This document shows positions 1 through 11,500 of a stretch of 64,000 nt of DNA, piece by piece. Origin of the DNA: Archilochus colubris (taxonomy: Eukaryota > Chordata > Aves > Apodiformes > Trochilidae); assembly GCA_023079485.1 (NCBI GenBank), contig CM041083.1, forward strand, positions 171,485,480 through 171,549,479. Direction: 5' to 3'. Within the stretch, counting starts at the first letter, position 1; every line of letters begins with the position of its first letter. The position numbers and the translations under genes are program-made. The notes beneath the pieces are model-generated. The model worked only from the letters and a program-made list of their open reading frames with translations. It was not told where the DNA came from and did not search any database.

Positions 1-1763
1 AGCTTTTCATTTGCCTTAACCACAGTGAGGGTGCAAGGGTGCTGCAAGACATCTTGTCTCCAGCTGGGCTTATCTGAAAGAGAACTCTTTGCCCCAGGAT
101 TTCATCAGCTGCTTCTGTTCAGTCCTGGCTGAAAACTCTGGTTACTGTGATAGGAAACACCTCTCTGTCCAGCAAATCTTGGAAAATCATCTTCGCTAGA
201 GCCAGACTCACCTCAGGCTATTTTCTTTTCCAAGAGAGACCTTGGTAGTACTCAGGCACAGATCTCTGCTTCAGTTTGGTCTGATGGAGAAAGCTTGGAC
301 TTTGCAAAGCTTTATCATGGACCAGTGTGTAACCTGCATGGATGGATGCTCTGGGAATGCTCTCTTCTAGCTAATCCTTGTAGCCTGTCACGTGGTGATG
401 GGAAAGACCTGGTCTTTCTAGGAAGCACCCTGCCTGCCAGGGGTAGCTCGGATTTGTAGATAACTTAATCTGAGATCTCTTTTGCATGTGGATCCTTGCT
501 GCTAAGCCTGATGCACATCATGAGTGTTCATGGATTAGGTGTGAGGAAACACACCCAGTTTTTCCAGCTTGGCCAGCTTATCTTGAGTTTAGGTTTGCCA
601 AAAACTACTGGGCTTTGCTGCACCCTATCATCACCCCACTATCTCCCTGTGGTTGCCTAAAGTGTACACGGTCCTCAAGAAGAACCAAACTGGGAACTTG
701 TAAAAGAGAAGATGGTCACTCTATAGAAATGACTGGGTGAAGGAAAGAACCCCAAAAATATGAGGTTCTCCTGCTATTTAATGCTGTTATTAAGTAGAAT
801 TCTGGAGTAGCTGTGTAGGATAAAAGCAGAAGGGTGGAGAACTGCATGACCAGTAAGTTCCCAAGCTTGCAACATTAACATTAACGAGTTTGGGAACATG
901 AGTTAGGAAATAAAACTGAAGCTCAGAAGAATTCTATGTCTATAATTTGGATTTTTGGTGCACAGGCTAAAAAAACTTGCCATCTGGGATCTTGGAGACT
1001 CTGAAATATCCTGAACATTCACAGGGAACAAATGCATGGTGCTCTTACAGAAGAGTGCCTGTGCACAGGCAAGTTGGTGAATCTCAGGCAGAGTCTGTGA
1101 TTCCTAGAGTTCCCAAACACATCATGGTCAAGACAGTAAATGGAAAGGAAAAGATGGCTGTCAAAGTCTAGGTTGAAGGCCGAAGTCCAAATCTGACACC
1201 ACATCATTTTGGATCAGAAAGAAATACTGCAGTGCACAGCAGAGAGAAAGGAAAAAAAAAAAAAAAAGTATATTCAGTTAGTACTGAGTCAACCACATCC
1301 ACTGGGTTTCTACTTCTTCACGTGTCTAAGGTTTGCTCTGTGCCAGCACGTGGTATTTTAGACACAAAAAAATGTGTAGCATGTTGACATAAATATGGGT
1401 AGCATGATATCAGGCCTTTGTTGCTAGGGTTTACATCACTTTCTGACTTTGCCAACAGATGTTAGGGGTGCCACAGAGTTTTGCTGGGAAGGAAAACTTG
1501 TAGTGAAGCCCAGACTAAACACATAACTTGGATATGCACAGTATTCCTACTCGGTTTACAAGAAACTTACTTGACCTTTCAATGGACTAAATGTGATGGG
1601 TTTTGACAAATCTGTGTGGCAATCCATTAATTTAATCCTATTCATTTCTGGTATGAGCATATCTCTGTGTGTGTATTTATACTGCACTTGAGTAGCTGCT
1701 TCAGCTCCTGCTGCACCCTGATTGCTTGAGTCACATCAGTGCCTACACAGATCCCAAGTAGCT

Positions 1764-1829
1764 GCTGTAATCCAGTATTTTAATGTTTGAGCCTTAGGTG
1801 GTGGCTGTAATCCAATATTTTAATGTTTA
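1764..1829. repeat. Imperfect tandem duplication, period 40 bp
   Basis: A segment of about 26 bases containing CTGTAATCCA and TATTTTAATGTTT occurs at 1764-1789 and again at 1804-1829 with one or two changes. Both copies are on the plus strand exactly 40 bases apart. It looks like a simple local duplication with no coding or structural consequence that I can see. Confidence 0.8.
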
Positions 1830-2039
1830 GGAAATAGATAGAAGGCCCAGTGAATATAGTGAACATATAGTGAATATAGAGTTTTCCTCTAAAGAAATAT
1901 TTGATGCTTAGAGAGGGAATTGTCAAAAATTGGAGAGACCTGCATCTGGTGGATAAAGCAAGAAAGAACCAGTTTGTACAGATGCACACATATTTATATA
2001 CACACACATATACAGGTCCTATATCATTTGGGGTTTAAA

Positions 2040-2080
2040 TAGATGTACATAGGTATATGTGTGTATGTATGTGTATATAG
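2040..2080. repeat. TATG/TG-rich simple repeat
   Basis: Alternating ATGT, GTGT and GTAT units form a low-complexity purine-pyrimidine alternating tract. It directly abuts the 3' tail of the CR1 fragment that begins at 2081. Confidence 0.7.
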
Positions 2081-2440
2081 ACTCATAGAACCTTTTTGGT
2101 TGGAAAAGACCTTTAAGATCATTAAGTGCAACCAATAGCCCCACTCTGCTATGTCCACCACTCAACAGTGTCCCTAAGCACAACATCTACATGTCCTTTA
2201 AACACCTCCAGGGGTGGTGACTCCAACACTTTCCTGTGCAGCCTGTTCCAGTTCCTGGCAACCCTTTCGGTGAATAATTTTTTCTTGATACCCAATCTAA
2301 ACCTCCCCTGGTACAGCTTGAGGCTGTTCCCTCTTTTTCTGTGACTTGTAACTTGGGAGATGAGATCAGTACCAACCTGGCTACAACCTCCTTTCAGGTA
2401 GATATAATGACTGATCCTTTTCTGCAGACTAAGAAGCATA
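2081..2440 (-). mobile_element. CR1 LINE fragment (3' end, minus strand)
   Basis: Read on the minus strand, the segment encodes the C-terminal end of the CR1 ORF2 reverse-transcriptase protein. Recognisable pieces are a LKGG-SQVG segment, then [18 protein letters not shown] and a NRLHRKVLESPPLEVFK block. It ends in the 3' untranslated tail, whose reverse complement reads ACTCATAGAA...GGTTGGAAAAGACC from 2081. The copy is 5'-truncated near 2440 and diverged, with a degenerate tail. It is a dead insertion. CR1 copies usually lack target-site duplications and none is visible. Confidence 0.85.
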
Positions 2441-2954
2441 TATATGTGTAGGGAGAAGTTTCTATATGTTCTTCTGATGCTGTTAGACAGGGGCTGGTGA
2501 GCAAGCACAGCTTCTGCAGCATCCCACCCGGTGGGATTGGGAAGGATTGGCAGAGTTGCTAACCATGGCTCCAGCCTGCAGCTGCAAGCACAAATGGGTC
2601 AAGCCCGATCTATTAGATTCAGTCTGTGAGGTATGCCCTGAGCTGCAGCATCTGAGGGGCTTAGTGGTCTCTGCTTCTAAAAATCTCAAGGGGCAAAAGC
2701 CAGATATCTCTGTTGGGGTCATGTTGTTTTTCCTCTCCTTTCAATTGGAGAGCATTTGGCAAAATTCCTGACCTATCTTAGAATGAGGTGGCTCACTCTT
2801 TAAAAGCATGTGGATCTCACTACTGGATAAGTGGAAAGTGAGGATGAGTAGCTCAAGGGGTGACTACTTACATTTCTTTGTATTTGCTGTTGTTTAATGA
2901 GATGACAGAGAAGTCTGTGGTGTTCCCTAAAAAACCACTGCCTTTCTGCAGAGA

Positions 2955-3460
2955 TCATAGAATCATAGAATCATAGAATCAAAAATCAAGAATTGGCTGG
3001 GTTGGAAGGGACCTCAGAGATCATCAAGTCCAACCCTTGATCCACTACTGCTGCAGTTACCAGACCATGGCACTGAGTGCCACATCCAGTCTCTTCTTAA
3101 ATATCTCCAGGGATGGAGAATCCACTACTTCCCTGGGCAGCCCATTCCAATGTCTGATCACCCTCTCCCTAAAGAAATTCTTTCTAATATCCAACCTAAA
3201 CCTCCCCTGGCACAACTTGAGACCGTGCCCTCTTGTCTTGTTGAGAGTTGCCTGGGAAAAGAGACCAACCCCCCCCTGGCTACCCCCTCCTTTCAGGGAG
3301 TTGTAGAGAGTGATGAGGTCTCCCCTGAGCCTCCTCTTCTCCAGGCTAAACACCCCCAGCTCCCTCAGCCTCTCCTCATAGGATCTGTGCTCGAGTCCCT
3401 TCACCAGCCTGGTTGCCCTCCTTTGGACCTGCTCCAGGACCTCAATATCCTTCCTGATGT
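2955..3460 (-). mobile_element. CR1 LINE fragment, young-looking subfamily
   Basis: The insertion begins with three TCATAGAA-type tail repeats on the plus strand (2955 onward), followed by the reverse complement of the CR1 3' UTR and ORF2 C-terminus. On the minus strand the frame is open from about 3460 down to 3057 and reads through [40 protein letters not shown] and [14 protein letters not shown]. It is truncated within the segment just upstream of EVLEQVQ. It closely resembles the copies at 19080, 30516 and 51505, so all belong to one subfamily. A short AAAAATCAAG interruption separates tail from body. Confidence 0.92.
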
Positions 3461-4327
3461 GTCTTGAGGGAACAGCTGTGGAAGAGCTGTATTGTTTGGG
3501 GGTGTACAACAGATAAAGCTGATCTGTTCATCTCTACATTCACAGAATCACATCATTTCAACCAGAAATTAAGTATTTTATGTTTAATTTTATTCTTAAT
3601 TCATATACATAAACCACTGGTAGCCAGGCTGTTCTAATCCTCTTGTCAGCAAGGGCTTTGTGTGGTTTATGTTCTGTAAGATGATATATCCTAGCAACAC
3701 CCAGAATTAAACTAGCTGCAGCAAAACAGGAAAGCTGCAGGAATGTCCAAGCTATCAGACATTCTCCATCATCTGAGAAATACAGCTGCTCTCAGTGAAG
3801 TTTCAAACAACCCAGTGGCCCGAAAATGCATCATAGCAGTGGCATGAGCAGATGAGGTATAGACCATTTCTTACCGCCACGTTTTTAGGTCTCTAAAGTC
3901 CCCTTTGATTTTATGCTCATTGGTGTGGACACTGTCACATGGATACAAAGCTACTCAGATACCCTCTTAGCTAAGGAGAGATGGCACTGCTGATTCTCTG
4001 AAAGCAAAATGATCCTTCAGTCTCTCATGCTGATTGCTGGAGATCTCTTGACACGTGAGCTTACAGATGAAGTTTCCATCTCAGTAACAACACTTTCCTC
4101 AATTTTTTGTATTTTTTCATTTTTCTTCATCTGTTTTAATGGAAGCAAAACTATCAAAAAAGGAAACACTAAATGGAGTCATGCTACAAAAGCTGTATCT
4201 GATGCAATGCAGCAGCTGGGGCAGCACTTTGAGCTACAGTGTCCCTGGATTCGGTTCTGGTTATGTTCCTGTATGGTACTGAAAGACAAAAGCAAAGAAC
4301 AAAGTCCATAAGCAATTCCCTATTTGT

Positions 4328-4351
4328 AAACAAACAAACAAACAAACAAAA
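4328..4351. repeat. (CAAA)n microsatellite
   Basis: Five to six uninterrupted CAAA units. It is an ordinary short tetranucleotide repeat. Confidence 0.9.
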
Positions 4352-5880
4352 CCAGCAGAAAGTGTTCTTCTTACTGATGTTGAAGACTCCTTGTTGGGCT
4401 GCAGCTTGGATGGATGGCCAGTTTGCCCAGAGACTCTTAGCAATGGGCTTCCTATTCTGCCTTTATGTCCCAAGCTTCTGGGAGACTTCCATCCTACCAC
4501 AAATGATTTAAACCTTCTTTTCCACTCCAGCCCAGGTTTGTCATTTCACTTATTTTGCAAAGAGGCCACATAACTCAGCTACCTCCTGTACTGCCAGCCC
4601 AGTTTAAAGAAGGGCAGGCAGACTGTCACACTTCCAGGTGTGACACCCAGGCATCCCTCTGAAAACGTGCATCACAAATCTGATCTCCTGCTGTCTCCTT
4701 TCTTTTGGATGTTACCAGTCCTCCTGCATCCCCAGGGTGATGGCAGGGAGCTCACCCTTCCTTACCCAAAAGATTTTGGTGCTCCCCAGTTTGCCCTCCT
4801 GCTCTGCCATCCTCCCACCAACACTGATGGCTCCACTGGATTTTACCTCACTCCCTTTCCTTCCCTGCTCCTTGGCATTATTTTTTTTATTCACTTGCAG
4901 TTCAAAAAAATTTTTCCAACATAATCTGTTGCTGTGGCCAGAGCCAAGTTAAGGCAGAAGATTCTGTGTGCTGGGAGGCAATAACTCCACCACCAATGAG
5001 CTGCTCAAAGCTGGTAGGGTCAGCAGGTATCACATGAACCTGCCTTTGTCCCCCACTTGTTTTCTAGCTCTGTGGTTCTTCCTTAAATCAATGAGCTGTG
5101 CCCATGGTTGCCTTAAAGTACCACATCATTCTAGAACTGATTGACTTCTTCAGCATCCTCAGATAATTGCACCAGGGCAGAGGCTTGTTCTGTAGTTGAA
5201 CAAAAGAATTTGCTTTGCCTTGAAAAAAGGAGAATGTTTCATCTGAAAAATAAAAAAAAAACCCAAACCATTCAAGAATGGTTGCTTGCTTATCAGATGA
5301 TATTCCCCAGAGGTCTGCAATGCAGACTGAATTCACACAACCATTCCCTCTATAAACTACCCACTGATACCTTCTTACTGGGAGTTTCAAACTGTAATAC
5401 ATGAATTTTTAAAAAGGCCATGTGAGAAGAGCAGTATATCTGTTCTTCAGCATATGATTAGCTCCCAGATTTCAGAATACCAGGGATTTATGCATACATT
5501 AATACAGTCAATTTTCTTGATAGCATACTGCCATATCTGCAACATAACTGGACCACACTTACACATCTACAGCACACATAGCAGTGTCCTGGTCAACAGC
5601 ATATAAAAGTTGTCAGTGTAATCACTGTGTTAATTACTTGCTCTTTATCAGAAAAATATCATTTGTCTTGCTGATGTGTCACTACCATCACAGTATTTGG
5701 CATTTTGCCACTACTTGGAATGATTTTTTTTCTGAAAAAAAGCCAACTTTTATCTAAAAAGATAATTTGAGAAGGCTTGAACCTTTTCAAGCAAAGGGCT
5801 TGCAAGAAAACATGTAAATGAAAGTCAAATAGGCCCTAAAGGCTCAGAAACCAGAAGGCAGGTTGAAAGGGCCTGCCATT

Positions 5881-5990
5881 TACTAAAAAGCAAAACAAAA
5901 CAAGCAAACAAACAATGACAAACAATCAAAGAAAGAAAAAAAACCCACAAAAAAGCCCAACAAACAAACATACAAAGAAAAAGTTTTCAT
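5881..5990. repeat. A-rich low-complexity tract (CAAA/GAAA)
   Basis: A long stretch dominated by A with interspersed C or G, including AACAAACAAACA-type units. No adjacent retrocopy or gene body was recognised that would make it a poly-A tail. Confidence 0.75.
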
Positions 5991-7454
5991 GGTTTTCAAG
6001 CCAGTTTCCTACTAAAGGATCTGATACACGTGGTTTAAAATCCTGAGCCTGAGAATGTTGCTAAACTTAAAAAACTCCTCAGAGAAGTAGAAACCTTCTG
6101 ACGTATTCCTTCACTGAGCTCCTGCCTGCCTCATGCTGGGTAACATTTTTTCCAGAAGAGTCTCAGCTCCCTGTGATAGTATCAGGCTCTTCACAATTCC
6201 TCTCCTCTTGCTTCTTTCCCTGTGTTGTTGTTGTGATATGCTGAGCATTTGCACTGCTTCTAACTCCTTCCCATTTGTTTTGCTCTTGCTTTTTCCTTTT
6301 CAGTGTTGTTCACTCAGACTTCTCCCTGGGCCATCGCTGCAATGAAGCAGTTAGTTGCAGAACTGTGCTAAAGCAGCCCAAAAGGGGAAGGGATGGCACC
6401 AGTCCCTAGGGAGATTCTGTGGCATTGTGGGCAATCCCCGGTGCCCTTGGCAGCTTCTCTGTTCCTGCTCCAGCTTTTGCCTCTTCTTTTAGTCATTTTG
6501 TACCATTACCTGCCCAGCTGGGACTCAGGGACAAGGAGGTCAGCCCCTTCCTGTTCCCTTCTGGAGAGGACAGGGTGTAGACCCCCTAAAAGAAGTGCTG
6601 CCCTCATGTTGCCATTTCTGCATCCACCCTGGTTATAGGGTCCATCCTGTCTCCACATCTGCCTTCCCCCCTGCCCACTCCTTTGTCCCTCCAGCAGGCA
6701 GTGCCACCTCTCCCCTCCTGGCTCCTAAGCTTTCATGTACTGTTATGACAGTGCTAAAAGTAAACCCTGAGATGGACAGGACTGAAATATTTGTCTTAGG
6801 CCTTCTAGGGGTATATGGGGCTCTGGCTGTATGGGTATGTATACCCTTGCTGTAACCAGTCAAACTGCACCAGCAAAAAGATGTTCAGAGTGGTGGGAAG
6901 AGGTGCTGGACCTTCATGACAAAGCTCTCTTGCCTTCAGTGCTACCAGAATTATAATTTGATAGATGCTGTGAAACTAATTGCTGTGGCTCTGTTCTGGC
7001 TTTAGCCTTTGTTACAAGTTTTACAGCAGTGTTCCTGCCAGCAGAAGCTTATCACCAAAATGCTGCTTTCCTCTGATTTTCTGTTTTTCAAAGGAGAGAA
7101 AGGCAGTCCTGCTGTGAGTGGGAGCAGGCATGAAAAGCCCCAGATTACTTCCTGAAATGAGTTTTGAGGACAAAACCAGATCAGACTACTTGTTATGCTG
7201 AAGCTGAATTCCTGGCATAAGATTTCCATAAATAAGCTTCATAAGGCCCAGGTGAAGGTGGTATTAAGGCAATGCTGTTTAAAAGCCCATCTCCACTGCT
7301 CCAGTCAAAGTTCAGATAAATTACACTAACCCAGCACTCAGCAGTAAGGGCAGCTGGAAATTCACATTCATCTTCTGTTCAAATGGAAGTCCACTGCTAT
7401 TTCCCTTTCAGTGCTTGAAAGACATCTGAATTACTCCCTGGTATATTAATACAG

Positions 7455-8390
7455 TCATAGAATAGTTTAGGTTAGAAGCAACCTTTAAAGGTTGTCTAAT
7501 GTAAGCCTCCTACAGTGAACAAGAGACATCTTAAATTAGATCAGGTTGCTCAGAGCACTGTCCGACCTAACCCTGAATGTTTCCAGGGATGTGGCCTCTA
7601 CCACCTCTCTAGGCAATATGTGCCAGGGTTTCTTCACCCTAATTGCCAGAGATTTCTTCCTTATATCTAGACTAATCAAGCCTATTTAGTTTAAAACCAT
7701 CACTCCTTGTCCTATCACAACAGGTCCTACTAAAAAGTTTGGCTCCCAGCTTTCCTGTAGGCCCCCTTCAGGTACTGGAATGGTGCTGTAAGATCTCCCT
7801 GGATCCTTCTCTTCTTCAGGCTGAACAACCCCTCATCATCCTCGTGGCCTTCCTCTGTACCTGCTCCAAGCAGTCCATGCCTTTGCTGTGCTGAGGATTC
7901 CAGTTCTGGACACAGTACTCCAGGTGGGGTCTCACAAGAGTGGAGTAGAGAGCAAGTATCAACTCCATCAACCTGCTGGCCATGCTTCTTTTTATGTAGC
8001 CCCTGAGGAACGTCACTTGTCACCAGTCTCCATTGGTACATTAAGCCATCAAACACTACCCTCTGGATGTGACCATCCAACCAATTCCTCACCCATCAAA
8101 CAATCCACAAAGAAAATCCATTTCCCTCCAGTTTAGAGAGGAAGATGTGGCAGACCATGTCAAAAGCCTTACAGAAGTCCAGGTAGATGACATCTGTAGA
8201 TCTTCCCTTGTCCACTGATGTAGTTGTTCCATCCTGGAAGGCCACTAGGTTGGTCAGGCAGTACTTTGCCCTTGGAGAATCCATGCTGGCTGTCTCAAAT
8301 CACCTCCTTGTCCACCATGTGCCTTAGCATAGCTTCTAAGATGATCTATTCCATCATCTTCCCAGGCACAGAGGTACAGGACACTGGAGA
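7455..8390 (-). mobile_element. CR1 LINE fragment with internal deletion
   Basis: Minus-strand CR1 of an older, more diverged subfamily. From 5' to 3' on the minus strand it shows part of the reverse transcriptase ([24 protein letters not shown], which contains the conserved YLDF-KAFD core), then NWLDGHIQRVV and a WRLVTSDVPQG segment. It then jumps directly to IKRSMASR, LYSTLVRPHLEYCVQNW and LEQVQRKATRM. The FADD-type catalytic segment normally found between VPQG and that point is missing, so about one hundred codons are deleted near 8005-8020. The 3' tail begins at 7455 with TCATAGAAT. Several frameshifts are present. Confidence 0.9.
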
Positions 8391-8517
8391 CCTAAAGAAA
8401 GACATTTTATAAATGCTTCCATGCTCATTGCCCATAATGGCAAAAAGCTTTCAGTCTACAAACCTGTACCTGAGATGAACTCTTGTCATCTCCTCCTGTG
8501 CCCTCAGCTCAGCCCCC

Positions 8518-8567
8518 CACATCAGGACCCTCATCAGGTCCATCAGGACCCACATCAGGACCCTCTC
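8518..8567. repeat. Short minisatellite of CATCAGGACC units
   Basis: The motif CATCAGGACC, or a close variant, recurs four times within 50 bases, with spacers of a few bases. It lies about 130 bp beyond the CR1 fragment ending near 8390 and is not part of the CR1 consensus as I know it. Confidence 0.75.
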
Positions 8568-11500
8568 GCTCTGCTCAGGGATTGCCAGCTCCAGCTGCCC
8601 TTCCTGTTTCATCCAGACATGGAAGATGTTGTTTATATGTGTAATATTCTATCTCATCTGTATCATGCTAATTTTTCTTTCCCATGTATTTTTCTGAAAA
8701 GCAAGATGTTGTTTAGCTGATCACCACACCAGGAGGAACCTCACTTCAGTGGTGGGAAGTTCAGGCATTTAGCAGAATACTTTGAAATTGTTGGAAGCTA
8801 AAGGCACTAACAAACTGCAGTGTCATTTTCTAACTAAAATGCATGAAAGGAACTAAAATATCATCTCTTGCTGCTCTGCGGATCTGTTTAATATTCCTCC
8901 CTTATCTGCAAGCAGAACTTCTACTGACATTAATTGGAGCTTCATATGCAAAATACAGTAAACAGCAGAGTCCTCAATGCAAGCAGAAGAGGGAAACAGA
9001 GAAACAGCAAACACAAGAAGAAAAACTTGCATGGTAGGTACCCAAGATTAGGGGTCACCACTGAAAAGCTTGGATGTGAACTTTATACTCATTGTTTTCT
9101 TCCTGCAGTTGGGTTTGGGATAAATTCATTTACCTTAATTTGAATGTCTGGTTCATCCAGATATAATAGAGCATCATATAAAGGCTTGTGAATACACAGA
9201 TAACCTTATCCTAATAGAAGGTCCCACCTGATGAGAGTTTTGAATGCACACCTGAGACTCAAAAGAGCATCCCATGTGATTTTGCTTGCCTTGACTCATG
9301 GTCTAGCCAAGTATGCTCCTAGATGGGGAAAGATGTCAGGTCATGATAGTGTGCATCATCCACCCCAGTGCTCAGCCAGGCTGACTGTGGTATGCAAGAA
9401 TAGCAGGAAAACATGAATCTGCTCGTGAGCAAGTGAATCAGGAGATGTGTGCTTGGGGGTGGGGAAGTGGCTGTGCCAGATTGCTGTGTAGGGGCTGTTT
9501 TGGGGACCTCTGAGCTGCACAGGAGTAGTCTTCTAGGCACTGATGGGTTCCTGGAGAGAGCTCAGCAATCTCCAGCTATTGAATACATATCAAAGCAAAC
9601 TTTCTTTTCCTTGTCAGTCTTAGCAAATGATGGTAAGAGGTGTTCTGGGAGGCCATTAGCACAGAGCATCAAAAATTCTCTGTTTTATAGAAGTTCTGGC
9701 CTCCTCTTTCACCCAGCATTGGAGGTAGCAAGGCCTCCAGCAATGTGTGTTCTGTGTAGGGGTAGAAGGAATTATGTTTATTCTTGTAGCAGATTACCAA
9801 AGAGTCATTTTCTTTCTCTGGGCATTCCCATCACTCAGACTTTGCCCTTGCAACCCAGCAGCCCTTCCCAGTGCTGCCAACTGCATGGTGAGAGGCAGTG
9901 AAGGTGGCATCTGCTGTCCCTATCACCCCAGGGTTTCTGCGGGGCATGTGTGCAGGGGAACACAGGCTCCACTGGGCTCCCAGGCTGAACCATGGCAGTT
10001 CTGAAGGCTACACCACGGACACCAACTGTCCTATGGTTCGGATGCAACCTGGGTCTATTGGAGCTGTTTCTGAAATGTCATGTTCTTCCCTGAGATGGAG
10101 GAGTTGTGGAAATGCAGCTACAGCCATTTGCAATGCATGTTTCTTTCTGGTTGATTTAGCAGGACAGTTTGCCTTCATCTCCTTTGGTGGAGGACCCAGG
10201 TTGTGGCTGCTGAGAGATGACACCTGCAGAGCTGATCCTTTCTGACAACTGAGCAGTACTGCAGTAGGGATGGCCTGTCTCTGAGAAGAGAAAATTGGCT
10301 GGAAGCCTTCCAGTGCCTCCTAATCCTGCCCTCCATCCCAGCAGCCAGCACAGCCCTAATCTGATCAGGGAAGCAGGTTCTGCAACTATGGGGCAGTGAG
10401 CATGCTTGGAGTGCTTGTGTTTTCATTCAGGAAACCCCATGATTGCTAATGAGCTCATACTTGTTTATTTAAGAAGAGAAAAAAACAGAAAAACCCAAAA
10501 CAAAACCAAAAAACAAGGGAGAGAAAGCCAACTATTTTTTTCTTCCTCTCCCTTTAGTTTCATAAGATTGCTCCCATGCCCCTAGGCGTGAAGGAAACAC
10601 CTTTTTTCCTGGATGAGAAGGTAGATGGGAATGTTCTTCAGTGGGACACACAGAATCAGTATTTCCCTAACCAGATCAGTCTGGTTCAGCCAGGACTGGA
10701 TAAAAGTTGACTTTGAAACGGGTAGGAAAGCTATGAAAAAATGCCACTTTCTACAGGGAAAACCTCCATTGGCTTCAGATGGAGTTTTGCTTAAATGCAG
10801 CCACCAGGATATGGTCCAAAGAAGATGAAAGCTGTATGCAAACGAATTGTATAGCATCTTCAAGACTCAGAATGGTTTTCTCCTACCCTGCTGAAGACAA
10901 AGCAGCTGCCCAGCAGGACATGAAGACACAAAGCTCTCCGACCTATGTGACAGATTGTGCTAGAATGCCTGCTGTGATTATTGTGCATCTGGAGGGAATG
11001 TAACAAAACTGGAAGAGCCAGATCAAAATCTGCCAGCACCAGGGAGCCATGAGCCTCCAAGCTTGCAGAACAGGAGAAGAAACTTGGGAGGGAGTGCATG
11101 GCTGATGGAGGATAAAGGCAAGAGGAGTGGGGAATGCCCTGATTTCCGTGCCTGCCCCCAGGGCAAACTTGGCCTCTGTGCTGGTTGTATGTCAGCTCCA
11201 AGTTCAGGATGGCTGTGTAGAGGTGTTTGTGGTGGTGAAGGACCAATGAACGTGGGGCATCACCCCACTGAAGTCAGTACCCTGATGGTAGATATGTCAT
11301 GGCCATAGGGTTGGCTCTGAAAGGTTCCTGGAAAGGGCTACATCCCCCACCCCTTGCCCTGGGACACTTGTGGACAAGCCCTGCATCATTGCCTTGGTGA
11401 AGACTGCAGCTCTTCCTGCAGATTCACAGCCATGTCTGCAAAAGGCACCTTTTCTACCTCATCCAAGACCACGCAGTGCCAGTGCTCAATGGAAAAGGAA

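Larger units (their letters stand above)
1..2080. other. Non-coding sequence, no gene recognised
   Basis: No open frame here resembles a known protein. The longest are 60-85 codons and lack splice context or recognisable motifs. The stretch holds a poly-A run near 1250-1267, a 40-bp-period duplication at 1764-1829 (listed separately), and a TA/TG-rich simple repeat at 2040-2080 next to the first CR1 fragment. In chicken and human the gene upstream of LRCH1 is RUBCNL, well separated from it, so intergenic DNA is expected (established gene order recalled, not checked). Confidence 0.6.
3461..7454. other. Non-coding sequence with A-rich simple repeats
   Basis: No supported exon. Contents I can name are a (CAAA)n microsatellite at 4328-4351 and a broad A/C-rich tract at about 5881-5990. 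Short open frames between 4000 and 7200 have no family resemblance, no shared splice signals and no repeated codon pattern, so I treat them as chance. Confidence 0.6.
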